Positions 51,996 to 61,372 of a DNA stretch of 64,000 bases are shown here, piece after piece (the first letter of the stretch is position 1; every line of letters begins with the position of its first letter). The notes beneath the pieces are model-generated. The model had not been told where the DNA came from, made no database searches, and was given only the letters and a program-made list of their open reading frames with translations. The position numbers and the translations under genes were made by a program. This DNA is from CAZFDT01 sp964518335 (lineage in GTDB: Bacteria > Planctomycetota > Phycisphaerae > Phycisphaerales > Phycisphaeraceae), in assembly GCA_964518335.1 (NCBI GenBank), contig CAZFDT010000014.1, positions 1 to 64,000 on the forward strand, given 5' to 3'.

Positions 51996-52869
51996 TTCCA
52001 CCACACCTTCTGTCGGTGTCCCCCCGTTTGATCCGCGGCGTTTCGCTCGGCGACTGGCGTTGGACTCGACGATCCGCGGCGTGATCCTCGCCCTGACGCT
52101 GGGTGCGGGATTATGGATCCTGCTGTATCACAGCGACGAGTCGCGGCCGCTGATGGTCGGCGGCATGGCCATTGACCCCATCATGGCGATCATCGCGCTG
52201 CTGTTGCCATGGATTGCGATCAACGTGATCGGCGCGCGGATGATTCACGAATCGCGGCGCGCTGCAGAACACATCGAACAGCACGAGCTGGCCGAAGGTG
52301 AGGCGTTGCTATTGACCGCGGGACGGCGCTGGCCGGTGTCCATGCGTGCTCGCGCGGTGTGGCTGCGCCACTTGGCGCAGTTGCGTCATCACCAGAGCCG
52401 TCATGGCGAAGCGATGGTGATCTGCCGACAGTTGCTTGCACTGGGGCGGCGGTCTGAGGGCAGCGCTTATGGGCGTGCCGAACTCCTGTTGAGGCTCGTC
52501 GAGTCGGCGCTGGAGTGCCGCAGCCTTGTCGATGCGTACCAGGGCTTGACCATGCTGCACGCCTTGCCGCTACGTCTGGAGCAGCGTCTGGCACAGATGC
52601 TGATGCAGACGCATTACGAGGTGTTGCTCGGCGCCGACGCATGGGCATTGCACGCATGGCGGCGCAAGGCGGAATTGTCCGAGCTGATGCCTCAGCCGTT
52701 GTGCGGTGTCGTGCATGCGTTTCTTGCGGCGGCCGCACATCGTGCCGAGCACGCCGACGCCGCTGCGTGGCTGACGGCGCGGGCGAAGCTGCTGGCGCCG
52801 CGTCAACTGCGCTACGTGTTTCATCTGGCCGGCGTGCCGCAGGGCGCGGCAAGACTGTCCGAGACATGA
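51988..52869 (+). CDS. Membrane protein with TPR-like helical domain (second)
   Basis: The 293-aa protein repeats the layout of its upstream neighbour: two membrane spans (about 30-47 and 62-80) followed by a helical domain with TPR-like pairs (RHGEAMVICRQLLALGRRSEG, LVDAYQGLTMLHALPL). No catalytic motif is seen. It overlaps both neighbours: 8 bases with the first protein and 4 bases (ATGA) with the fucokinase/pyrophosphorylase gene. That strict coupling suggests the three products are needed in similar amounts. Confidence 0.62.
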   Translation: MTDSTTPSVGVPPFDPRRFARRLALDSTIRGVILALTLGAGLWILLYHSDESRPLMVGGMAIDPIMAIIALLLPWIAINVIGARMIHESRRAAEHIEQHELAEGEALLLTAGRRWPVSMRARAVWLRHLAQLRHHQSRHGEAMVICRQLLALGRRSEGSAYGRAELLLRLVESALECRSLVDAYQGLTMLHALPLRLEQRLAQMLMQTHYEVLLGADAWALHAWRRKAELSELMPQPLCGVVHAFLAAAAHRAEHADAAAWLTARAKLLAPRQLRYVFHLAGVPQGAARLSET

Positions 52870-55800
52870 CTCCCATCGACGTCCTGATCCTGACTGCCGC
52901 GAACGCCGCGCAGGCGCGTGGATATGAAGCGCAGTTGCGGGCGCGGGCCGAGACAGGACGCCTTTGCGGCGCCAAGGCGTGGCGTGTGGTCGCCGACCCC
53001 GGCGGCCGGCGCGTAGGCTCCGGCGGCTCGACCTTGTGGGTGCTGCACGAGGTGGCCGGCACGCTGCTTCGCGCCAGGCCCGACGTGCGGTCCCTTGCCG
53101 ATCTCTTCACCGGGGCGCGGATTCTGGTGATTCACTCCGGCGGCGACAGTCGCCGTCTGGTGGCATACACGGCCCAAGGCAAGGTGTTCACACCCCTGCC
53201 ATGCTCGACAGGCGGGCATCCGGCGACGCTGTTCGACCTGATGTTGGCCGACCTGGCGAAGATACCGACGTGCCCGGGGGGGCAGTTCCTGCTGGCTGCG
53301 GGCGATGTGCTGTTGACGTTCGATCATGCGGCCGTGCGTTTCGATCGGCCGGGCGTGGTGGGCGTGGCGTATCCCGGTCCGGCCGAGCGAGCAAGCCACC
53401 ACGGAGTCTATGTCGCCGATGGTCGCGGCCGCGTCTTGGACTTCCTGCAGAAGCCCGACCTTGACACGGCCCGGGCGCACGGCGCGGTCGATCCCGCCGG
53501 TCGCATGCTGGTGGATACGGGCCTGGTCAGTCTCGACCCCGCGACAGCCGCGGCATGGCTGGCGATGGCAGGCGTATCACTGCAGCGAGGCAGACTGCGC
53601 ATCGGAGCGGGTCTGCTGCGCGACCTTCTGGAAGGCAAGACTCCGCCCATCGACCTGTACGAGCAACTGCTCATTGCGCTGCCGTCACGCGTGCGGCTGG
53701 CTGTGTACCTCGCTTCCGTCGGCAGGCATGCCGACGCCGCACACCGCCGACGCCTGACGCGCATCCATCAGGCGATAAACCGCACGCCATTTCACGTCAA
53801 CGTGCTGCCCTACTGCGAATTCTTCCACGTGGGAACCAGCCGCGATCTGCTCGCCAACGTCAGCACGCTCAATCGTACGGCAAGGATGTATCGCTTTGCC
53901 AATCACGAACGGGCCGTGGTCAGCCCTCGCGCATCAATGGAGCGCGCGTTCGTGTTCAACAGCATCCTGTCCAGCGATCGCATCCAGGCGGGGCCGGCGG
54001 TGCTGATTGAGGGTTCGCACACCTCGGCGGCCATGAAACTGCCGGGGCGCAACATTGTCGTGGGCGTGCCGCCGCAGGTGACGGACTCGCTGGACTTGCC
54101 GGAAGGATGGGGCGTCATCTGCCTGCCCGTGAAAGGGCCGGGCGATCCATGGGCGACGGTCATTTTTGGCGCTGACGACGACTTCAAGACTCCCATGCAT
54201 CGCGGCGGCACGTTCGGCAACGGGCCGCTTGACGCCATGCTGCGGGACCACGGCGTCACGCCCGCGCAGGTGTGGCGCGGCGGTGACGACCAAACGCTCT
54301 GGGACGCCATGCTTTGGAACGTTGGCACCGTCCAGCGGTCGCTGCGTGCATCGCTGGCCTGGACGACCAGGCAGAAGGTGACGCTCAGCCGCCCGCGACT
54401 GAGCATGCGTCAGTTGCTCATGAAAGTCGATCATGCCCGGCTACTGCAGCATCGTCAGGAGATCAGCCGCCTCAGCGATCTGCACCGGCTGGGCGAGCGA
54501 CTGGAGGCTGACCCGTGGCTCGCTGCGAATGAAGTCACTGCATCGCTGCGCACCGCAAAGGAAGCGGACATAGCCCGCGCGGAGATCGAATCATTGATGG
54601 CGCGACGGCCTGATCCGCTGCTGCACGCACGCCTCAACTGGCTCCATGCTCTTCTGGCGCAACACGAGCGAGATGCTCATGATTATCGCCAGGCCGCCAT
54701 GCGAAGCATCTCCGCCGCGGTCAGGCGCCAGATCGAGCCACCCGCCAAGCCGCGCGCCGCGGCCATCCTGCCTGATCAGGTCGTCTGGGCCACCACGCCG
54801 GTGCGTATCGACTTCGCCGGCGGATGGAGCGACACCCCGCCGATATGTACCGAGCTGGGCGGAGCCGTGGTGAACGCCGCCATCACGCTCAACGGCCAAT
54901 ACCCCGTGCAGGTGATCGCCAAGCTCAGTGAGGGCGAGCCTGTGATCACACTCAGCAGCATCGATCTGGGCCGGCGCGTGGTGCTGCGCGACACGGCCCA
55001 GGTGCTGCGTTACACCGATCCCAGCGACTGGGCTGCGCTGCCCAAGGCCGCGCTGGTGCTGGCAGGGATCGCCCCGGGGAGTAGGTCGCAATCGCTTGGC
55101 AAGTGGCTCCGGGCGCTGGGCGGCGGGCTTGACGTGACGCTCTTTTCGGCATTGCCCAAGGGTTCGGGCCTCGGCACCAGCAGTGTGCTGGGCGCGGCCG
55201 TACTGGCGTGCCTGGCCCGCGTGCTGGGCGAGCCAGTGTCCAACGATCAGCTTGTTGCACGCACCAGCGTGCTGGAGCAGATGATGACCACCGGCGGCGG
55301 CTGGCAGGATCAGATCGGCGGCATCACGCCGGGCGTCAAGCTGATGCGCACGCAACCCGGACCGCTGCAGTTACCCAGCGTCCACTGGACGGGAGCCCAA
55401 TTGCGGGGCGACGCCGACAGCTTTCGCGGCCGTCTCCTGCTCTATTTCACCGGGCAGAAGCGGATGGCCAAGAACATCCTGCAGAACGTGGTCGGCCGCT
55501 ATCTGGCCCGCGACCCGGCGGCCATCGATGTGATTCACCGTCTCAAGGCCGACGCCGAGCAAATGAAGATCGACCTCGACGCGGGCGATTTCGACGGCTG
55601 GGCCGCGGGCGTCGAACGCTACTGGCAACTCAAGCAGTCGCTGGATGCCGGCAGCACCAACGCCAAGATCGAGGCGCTGCTCCAGCCCGTGAACCGATAC
55701 CTGGCGGCACGTCTGCTGCCCGGCGCCGGCGGCGGAGGCTTCGTCTTCATGGTCGCCCATGACGAACAGGCCGCCAAGAAGGTGCGACGACTGCTCGAGC

Positions 55801-55877
55801 ACCGCCCTCCCAATGCCTTGGCTCGCTTTTTCGACTTCGACATCGATCCGCACGGTTTGCGCGTGACGGTTCTCTAA
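52866..55877 (+). CDS. fkp: Bifunctional fucokinase / GDP-L-fucose pyrophosphorylase
   Basis: Fkp phosphorylates free L-fucose and then converts fucose-1-phosphate with GTP to GDP-L-fucose, letting the cell decorate surface polymers with scavenged fucose. The 1003-aa protein matches the two-domain layout of Bacteroides Fkp (about 950 aa) and plant FKGP. Residues 1-600 hold the guanylyltransferase part with a nucleotide loop VGSGGSTLW (about 50-58). Residues 640-1003 are a GHMP kinase with TTPVRIDFAGGWSDTPP at its start, the ATP loop LPKGSGLGTSS (about 763) and a Gly-rich GAGGGGFV motif near the end. The ATG at 52866 overlaps the preceding stop. D-glycero-D-manno-heptose as alternative substrate cannot be excluded. 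Confidence 0.9.
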   Translation: MTPIDVLILTAANAAQARGYEAQLRARAETGRLCGAKAWRVVADPGGRRVGSGGSTLWVLHEVAGTLLRARPDVRSLADLFTGARILVIHSGGDSRRLVAYTAQGKVFTPLPCSTGGHPATLFDLMLADLAKIPTCPGGQFLLAAGDVLLTFDHAAVRFDRPGVVGVAYPGPAERASHHGVYVADGRGRVLDFLQKPDLDTARAHGAVDPAGRMLVDTGLVSLDPATAAAWLAMAGVSLQRGRLRIGAGLLRDLLEGKTPPIDLYEQLLIALPSRVRLAVYLASVGRHADAAHRRRLTRIHQAINRTPFHVNVLPYCEFFHVGTSRDLLANVSTLNRTARMYRFANHERAVVSPRASMERAFVFNSILSSDRIQAGPAVLIEGSHTSAAMKLPGRNIVVGVPPQVTDSLDLPEGWGVICLPVKGPGDPWATVIFGADDDFKTPMHRGGTFGNGPLDAMLRDHGVTPAQVWRGGDDQTLWDAMLWNVGTVQRSLRASLAWTTRQKVTLSRPRLSMRQLLMKVDHARLLQHRQEISRLSDLHRLGERLEADPWLAANEVTASLRTAKEADIARAEIESLMARRPDPLLHARLNWLHALLAQHERDAHDYRQAAMRSISAAVRRQIEPPAKPRAAAILPDQVVWATTPVRIDFAGGWSDTPPICTELGGAVVNAAITLNGQYPVQVIAKLSEGEPVITLSSIDLGRRVVLRDTAQVLRYTDPSDWAALPKAALVLAGIAPGSRSQSLGKWLRALGGGLDVTLFSALPKGSGLGTSSVLGAAVLACLARVLGEPVSNDQLVARTSVLEQMMTTGGGWQDQIGGITPGVKLMRTQPGPLQLPSVHWTGAQLRGDADSFRGRLLLYFTGQKRMAKNILQNVVGRYLARDPAAIDVIHRLKADAEQMKIDLDAGDFDGWAAGVERYWQLKQSLDAGSTNAKIEALLQPVNRYLAARLLPGAGGGGFVFMVAHDEQAAKKVRRLLEHRPPNALARFFDFDIDPHGLRVTVL

Positions 55878-55901
55878 ACCCGCACGCGTTGCGCATGACC
55901 G

Positions 55902-56621
55902 TCACTTCACGCGGACATCGGAAAACCAGGCGACCGAGCCATCGCTCCCCACGCGTCTCATGGCCACGACGATTGGCCCCACAGATGCATGGTCTTCCCA
56001 CCGTGTGGCGACAGCGCCGGCAGGCGTGGGGTGGTGCGTCTGCACGATGCGTTGCGTGGCGTGATCGACGAACAGCACACCGCGCTGCTGTGTGCCGTCG
56101 GGTTGGCTGAAGCTGATGGTGTACCGCCTGGCCTGGCCCGACCCATGGGGCAAGGGGGCCACGCCTTCGTCGCGGACCGACGCCGCATGCCAGACGACCT
56201 CAAAAGGCAGCAGAAGGCGACGACGATCATGCACAAACCATCGGTGGGCCTGGACGATCTCCGCGGGTGTGTCGGCGGAAAGCGCGTGCGTCTGGTACGA
56301 CACGCTGCCGCCGCTTGCCTCGCCGTGGAGCGTCACCCAGTCGTTCACTGGCTCCCATGTCCACCGCCGTTGGATGCGACGATCGGGAGCCTCTTCGTGA
56401 TAGGTGAAGTCGATGCGCTCGATCTCGTTCCAGCGAGCCAGGCCATAGGACTCAGCCAGGCGATGCTGGATGCCGTCGGCCGATGTCGTCGCGGGCGCCG
56501 TCTCCTGTTGCGGCGTGGAACAGCCCGTCGTCAGGCCACTCAGCGCCGCCAGCAGAACCCATCTCACGCGCCTTTGCCAGCACACTCTCACACCGGCGAC
56601 GGTTGTGGCGAATGTCCGCAT
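55902..56621 (-). CDS. Hypothetical outer-surface lipoprotein
   Basis: The 239-aa protein has a signal peptide with lipobox LTTGC (Cys near residue 34) and a beta-rich mature part. Segments such as IERIDFTYHEE, RRIQRRWTWEPVNDWVTLHGE and RYTISFSQPDGTQQRGVLFVDHATQRIVQ resemble LolA/LolB- or outer-membrane lipoprotein-sorting-like sheets, but I cannot assign a family. The ATG at 56621 gives the best signal sequence. It follows the ABC-HEAT genes on the same strand after a 46-base gap and may be the operon's last gene. It converges with fkp. Confidence 0.65.
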   Translation of the reverse strand: MRTFATTVAGVRVCWQRRVRWVLLAALSGLTTGCSTPQQETAPATTSADGIQHRLAESYGLARWNEIERIDFTYHEEAPDRRIQRRWTWEPVNDWVTLHGEASGGSVSYQTHALSADTPAEIVQAHRWFVHDRRRLLLPFEVVWHAASVRDEGVAPLPHGSGQARRYTISFSQPDGTQQRGVLFVDHATQRIVQTHHPTPAGAVATRWEDHASVGPIVVAMRRVGSDGSVAWFSDVRVK

Positions 56622-56667
56622 CGATCGCACCCAATCTCCAGTGGAGCCCCTGGTGGATATGCTGCCG

Positions 56668-58434
56668 TCAATCCACCGGTCGGATAAACCAATCCGACGG
56701 CCGATTGACAAGCGTATCCAACGGGGGCATCGGCTGGCCCGTGATCTGCTCCAGCGCCCACTTGCAGGCGCCGCCGATTTCCATGGAGGCGTTTTCCTCC
56801 TTATGGAATTTCTGGAGCGAGCCGCGCGCGGCGGCGGCTTTCATACGGCCCAGCGCCACCGCCGACATGCTGCGCACGTCCGTGGACTCGGGGTTCATGG
56901 GGTTGACGTCCTCCAGCCGCCCTCGCAGCGCACTGATCAGCCCGCTGTCGGGCTGGTCGGCGTGGAACTTGCCCAGCGCCCAGATCGCTGCGCCGCGCGC
57001 CGTGGAGGTAAAAGGCGCCGACTTGGGTATGAACTTGCGCAGCAGCGGGTCTGCCTGGCGGTGGTCCATGACGCCGAACATCTGAAACAGCTCGACGAAC
57101 TGCTTCGAGTTGGCCTGCTGCTGCTGAAGCGTCATGCCTTCGGGCTTCTGTTGGGCCAGCGCCTCCGCATGGCTGAGCGCCGTCGGCAGCGTGGCCTGGA
57201 TCGCCAGCCACCGCAGGGCCACTGCAGCGGCGACGCGCGCCTCGGGCCGCTCGTGTGTGAGCAGCTCGATGAGGCGATCGGCCGCGGCCTCGTGGTCGAG
57301 CTTGCCCAGCAGCAATGCGGCCTGCTCCAGCCCTCGCCAGCTTGACGACGCGAGCACCGCCGTCGCAGCGTCGCGCACTGCATGACGCTTGGCCTCGTCA
57401 GCGTCGAACTGAAGCAAGGCATAACGTGCAAATCGCCGCGTGCGCGGATCGCGGTCGTCCAGCAGCGTGGCCAGCGGTGCAATGCTCGTCACATCGTTAT
57501 GCGCGAGCAGGCAGCGGGCGGCGGCGTACCTTACGTTGGCGTCGGCACGTTGCAGCGGTGAAGGGTCGAGGCTCAACACGGCACCCGGCGACACTCGTTC
57601 GAGCAGCTCGACAGCCCGTGCGGCAACGGCGTCCTGAGAATCGGCGGCATACGCCAGCAGGACTTCCGGCGGCATGTCCTTGCGTCGCGCCCGCAACAGC
57701 GTCACGCCGACGAGTCGATCGTGATCGTCGCCCGCCTGCAGGTGCTGGGCCAACTCGACGATCCAGCGATGCTCGATGTCCTTCTTCCCCACCGCCTCGG
57801 CGGCCACAAGTCGCAGCGGCATCGGTAAGGGACGATCCCACACCAGCGCATTGGCCGGCCAGACGTGTGCCGGCGTCTGCCCCAGCGTCTCGATAGCCGA
57901 GCGACGAATCGCCGACGGCACCGCTTCGTCGGCCGCTCGCGACCACCATGCAGCCGGTGCTTGTGGATGCTCCCACCGCGCCAGAGCAGGATCGGTCAGC
58001 AGGATCATGTCGCGGTCGCCACGTTGATTGGCATTCCACAGCGCATCGGCGTGGGCACGGGCGTCGAGACGAATCAGCGCCTCGGCCAGAGCAAGCCGCA
58101 CCAACGGGTGCTTGTCGCTATCGAGCATGGCCGCGAGTTTGGGCGCGGTGTCGGCCAGGTCGGCGTAGCCCTGCTCAAAGGCTCTGCCGATGGCGTCGGC
58201 GGCCTGCATGCGCAGGTCGATTTCGGGCCGGTCCAGTGCGGCAAGCCACAGGGGCTTGAGGCGCGGATCGAACTCGACGCGCGTGTCGGGGCCTTCGAGC
58301 ACGGGATCGAGATGCATCGGCACGTCAATGGCCAGCACGGTCTCCACGTCGGCGGCATCGGCGAGCACGGAGGAGGTGAGCGCACACGCCACACCACAAG
58401 TCAAGCCGATGATGCAGGTCACGAACGGGCGCAT
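56668..58434 (-). CDS. Secreted HEAT-repeat protein
   Basis: The 588-aa protein starts with a signal peptide (about 1-25, SSVLA) and consists of HEAT/PBS-lyase-like helical repeats, with recurring patterns such as HPLVRLALAEALIRLDA, ANVRYAAARCLLAH and PEARVAAAVALRWLA. These repeats usually mediate protein contacts. The ATG at 58434 was chosen because the much longer frame beyond it lies antisense-like within the permease gene and is not coding. It is 23 bases downstream of the ABC permease and likely belongs to that exporter operon as an extracytoplasmic scaffold; the role is inferred. Confidence 0.8.
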   Translation of the reverse strand: MRPFVTCIIGLTCGVACALTSSVLADAADVETVLAIDVPMHLDPVLEGPDTRVEFDPRLKPLWLAALDRPEIDLRMQAADAIGRAFEQGYADLADTAPKLAAMLDSDKHPLVRLALAEALIRLDARAHADALWNANQRGDRDMILLTDPALARWEHPQAPAAWWSRAADEAVPSAIRRSAIETLGQTPAHVWPANALVWDRPLPMPLRLVAAEAVGKKDIEHRWIVELAQHLQAGDDHDRLVGVTLLRARRKDMPPEVLLAYAADSQDAVAARAVELLERVSPGAVLSLDPSPLQRADANVRYAAARCLLAHNDVTSIAPLATLLDDRDPRTRRFARYALLQFDADEAKRHAVRDAATAVLASSSWRGLEQAALLLGKLDHEAAADRLIELLTHERPEARVAAAVALRWLAIQATLPTALSHAEALAQQKPEGMTLQQQQANSKQFVELFQMFGVMDHRQADPLLRKFIPKSAPFTSTARGAAIWALGKFHADQPDSGLISALRGRLEDVNPMNPESTDVRSMSAVALGRMKAAAARGSLQKFHKEENASMEIGGACKWALEQITGQPMPPLDTLVNRPSDWFIRPVD

Positions 58435-58457
58435 GGGGATATTCCGGGCTCCGGGAG

Positions 58458-60314
58458 CTAGCGTGGGCGGGTGAGCCGCCAGGTCTGGACAATCAGCACG
58501 ACCAGGCACATCGCCGCGGCGCCGCCGATGATCCACCAGTTGGCGGGCGTGAGCTGGTAGTCGGCGAACCCCGGGGCGCCGATCAACTGCAGCGCGGCGG
58601 CGAGCGGATTGACCTTCAACGTCGCCTCGACTGTCTGGCGTGTGAAAGGCGCGTCCTTGGCCATCCACACGAGCATTGTGCCGGCACAGAGGCCCACGAG
58701 CACGGCATACGCGACGGTCGTGGCGGCGGCGGTGCGCTTGAACAGGCTGCTCACGGCGGCACTGAGCAGCAGCGCAAACAAAGCCGTGAGCACCATCGTG
58801 CCCAGCACGGCGAGGATTGTCGGGGCCATCTCCATCTTGATGTAGATCAGCACGGCATAGGCCGGCAGCGTGGCCAGCAGGATCAGGAACAGCGTCCAGC
58901 CGACGCTCAGGAGCTTGCCGGCGACGATGGCGATCGGCGACATGGGGGTCATCTGCAGCAGTTGCCAGCCGCGCGATTCCTGCTCGCCGGCGATCAGTCC
59001 GCTGGCGAGACTGGGCGTAATCAGAATGATCAGCGCCGCCTGCAGCAGCACGATGACCCCGCCGAGTTTCTCGACCCCCCAGTCGATCGTGCCTCCGGTG
59101 GTGGCGAGCATGAGGCCCAGCGAGATGATGAGACAGGCCCCGAAGAAGCGGGCCATCCAGTGGCCGCGGCCCAGGCGTCGGGTCTTCTGCTCCTTCACCG
59201 CCGTGGGGATCGCGTTGATACCCAGCCACACCGTGCCGGCAGCCGCGCCTACGGCCAACAGAGCGGGAATCGTGCCCACCAGCACAATGGCCAGTGTCAT
59301 GAGAAGGTCGCCCTTGACCGGCACGGTCATGAACCACGCCAACGCCGCTGCCGCCGCGATCGCCGCTACCATCAGCGACAGCAGCATCTGCAGCGGCCGC
59401 CATCCGATCAGGTCGCTGCGCCGTTGAGGGTCGAAAAACCACAGGTACATGAAGCGGCGGTAGGCCTGCACCGAGGCGGCCTGTTCGTCGGTGATGCGGC
59501 CGGCGTCGCGCGCCTGGTCGAAAATGCGCGAGTTCATGCGCGACCAGGTCCACACGGCGAAAACGATGCCGCTGACCACCGCCAGCACGCAGAAGCGCAG
59601 CGCCACGTGCTCGATGCCGCGCAGCCCCGCCGCGCCGATCGCCTCGTGGCCGACCACTTCCATCATCGCTCGGATGGGCGAGAAGCAGCTCAGCCAGTCG
59701 ATCGCGGCCAGCCCCAGCGGCGGCATCCACTCGAGCCCCTGCAGGAATTGCTTGGGGCCCAGAGTGACCACCGACAGGAGCAGGATCAGTGCGTAGGTGA
59801 TGCGGGCGGCGCTTTCCGTCGAGCCGGCGTAGCTGCTGACCAGCAGACCCAGGGTGCTGTATTGAAACGCCAGACACGCCATGACGAGATAAGCGCGCAG
59901 AAGCTGGTTCCACAGGTCGATCCCGCCCATGGCGTAGCACGCCGCCGCCGCCGGGAGCGACAGCGCGATGAGCAGCAGCACGAAGCCCAGCACGCCGATG
60001 AGTTTGCCGCCGACGATCTGTGCCGGCGTCATCGGCGAATTGAGCAGCAGCGTGAGCGTGCCCTGGCGTTTTTCCTTGACGATGGTCGTCGCCGGGAACA
60101 CGGGCGCCAACAGGATGAGCCCGACCATCAGGCCGTAGGCGAATACGGAGAACACCTGCTGCGACTGCGACCCGTCGAGATCGACTCGGGCATCGGTGGG
60201 CCAGCGCAGCGCCACCAGCGTCGTGAGCGCGATGGCCAGCAGCGCCTGCACCGCCACGGCCCGCTTCGTCCGAAGCAGCGTGACCAGTTCGCGTTGGATG
60301 ATGGGGTTGGTCAT
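58458..60314 (-). CDS. Double-length ABC-2 permease
   Basis: The 618-aa protein contains two ABC-2 permease-like halves in one chain. The first half opens with NPIIQRELVTLLRTKRA and carries EKRQGTLTLLLNSPMTPAQI; the second has the matching GEQESRGWQLLQMTPMSPIAI, showing internal duplication. About twelve membrane spans are visible. A single polypeptide could thus make the whole pore for the partner ATPase. The ATG at 60314 gives the family N-terminus; an ATG at 60401 overlaps the ATPase stop (ATGA) and would add 29 residues. Confidence 0.87.
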   Translation of the reverse strand: MTNPIIQRELVTLLRTKRAVAVQALLAIALTTLVALRWPTDARVDLDGSQSQQVFSVFAYGLMVGLILLAPVFPATTIVKEKRQGTLTLLLNSPMTPAQIVGGKLIGVLGFVLLLIALSLPAAAACYAMGGIDLWNQLLRAYLVMACLAFQYSTLGLLVSSYAGSTESAARITYALILLLSVVTLGPKQFLQGLEWMPPLGLAAIDWLSCFSPIRAMMEVVGHEAIGAAGLRGIEHVALRFCVLAVVSGIVFAVWTWSRMNSRIFDQARDAGRITDEQAASVQAYRRFMYLWFFDPQRRSDLIGWRPLQMLLSLMVAAIAAAAALAWFMTVPVKGDLLMTLAIVLVGTIPALLAVGAAAGTVWLGINAIPTAVKEQKTRRLGRGHWMARFFGACLIISLGLMLATTGGTIDWGVEKLGGVIVLLQAALIILITPSLASGLIAGEQESRGWQLLQMTPMSPIAIVAGKLLSVGWTLFLILLATLPAYAVLIYIKMEMAPTILAVLGTMVLTALFALLLSAAVSSLFKRTAAATTVAYAVLVGLCAGTMLVWMAKDAPFTRQTVEATLKVNPLAAALQLIGAPGFADYQLTPANWWIIGGAAAMCLVVLIVQTWRLTRPR

Positions 60315-60397
60315 GGTTGTCACTACAGGCTCGGGTGCTCGAATCCCCGCGTATTCATGCATGAGCCATCCATCGCGGGCACGGGCGTGTCCGAGCC

Positions 60398-61372
60398 TCA
60401 TGCGGTGGCGGCTTCCAGTTCGCGCTCCTTGCGCGTCACTTCCATGAAGGCATCTTCCAGGTCCAGCGGAACTTCGCGAAACTGCACGAGCTTGACGCCG
60501 GAGGCGGTCAACTGCGCCAGCAGCCCGGCCAGTTCGCCGTCATTGCGCGCCGTGCTGAAGCGAATCTCGGCTTCGGCGTGCGATGGCGTTACCTCGGCGT
60601 CGGCCTCGAGATGCTCGGCCAGCAGCCGCGCGGCGCGATCCACGTCGGCCTTGTCCACCAGCACCAGCTCCATCATCCGCCGTTGGCTGATCTGGCGCAT
60701 GATCTGGTCCAAGGTGCCGAAGGCCCGAAGCTTGCCATGCGTGATCATGGCCACCGAGTCGCAGATACGGGCCAGCTCGGGGAGGATGTGGCTGGTGACG
60801 ATGAGGGTCTTGCCCATCTCGGCGAGCTTGAGAAGGATCTGGCGCATCTCGATGCGGGCGTTGGGATCCAGGCCGTTGGCGGGCTCGTCGAGGATGAGGA
60901 CCTCGGGGTCGTGGAGCAGGGTTCGCGCGATGCCGACACGCTGCTTCATGCCGTGGGAGAGGCTTTCGACGTAGAGGTCGCGCATGTAGGTGGCGCCGGT
61001 GGTTTCCATGACCTCGTCGATGCGTTTGGCGCGGAGCTTGCGTGGGATTTTGAACGCGGCGCCGAAGAAGTCCAGGTACTCGCGGACGCGCATGTTGTCG
61101 TACGAGCCGAAGGTGTCGGGCATGTAGCCGACGAGCTTTTTGATGCGGGCGGCATCGCGGGTGCAATCGACGCCACAGATCGACGCCGAGCCCTCGGTGG
61201 GCTTGGCCAGGCCGACAAGGATTTTGATGGTGGTGGTCTTGCCGGCGCCGTTGGGCCCGATGAACCCGAGGATGTGGCCGCGGTCGATGTGGATGTTGAG
61301 GCGGTCCAGCGCGGTGAACTCGCCGTAGCGCTTGGTCAGGTCTTTGGTCTGGACGACGGGTTGATCGCTCAT
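60398..61372 (-). CDS. ABC transporter ATP-binding protein
   Basis: The 324-aa ATPase has Walker A GPNGAGKTT, the signature LSHGMKQRVG, Walker B VLILDEPANGLDP and the switch His in IVTSHILPE. It has a roughly 90-residue C-terminal extension typical of CcmA/GldA-like exporter ATPases. It overlaps the upstream gene by 4 bases and is followed by the double permease, so it powers that exporter. The context (GldG-like membrane protein, ATPase, permease) resembles gliding-type or surface-polymer ABC systems; the cargo is unknown. Confidence 0.93.
   Translation of the reverse strand: MSDQPVVQTKDLTKRYGEFTALDRLNIHIDRGHILGFIGPNGAGKTTTIKILVGLAKPTEGSASICGVDCTRDAARIKKLVGYMPDTFGSYDNMRVREYLDFFGAAFKIPRKLRAKRIDEVMETTGATYMRDLYVESLSHGMKQRVGIARTLLHDPEVLILDEPANGLDPNARIEMRQILLKLAEMGKTLIVTSHILPELARICDSVAMITHGKLRAFGTLDQIMRQISQRRMMELVLVDKADVDRAARLLAEHLEADAEVTPSHAEAEIRFSTARNDGELAGLLAQLTASGVKLVQFREVPLDLEDAFMEVTRKERELEAATA

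Noticed and set aside
52515..52865. Upstream extension of the fkp frame
   Set aside because: It overlaps the preceding membrane-protein gene, and Fkp homology begins at the ATG at 52866.
58435..59940. Upstream half of the long frame running through the HEAT-repeat gene
   Set aside because: This half overlaps the ABC permease gene in another frame and shows no protein-like composition; the HEAT protein begins at 58434 with a signal peptide.
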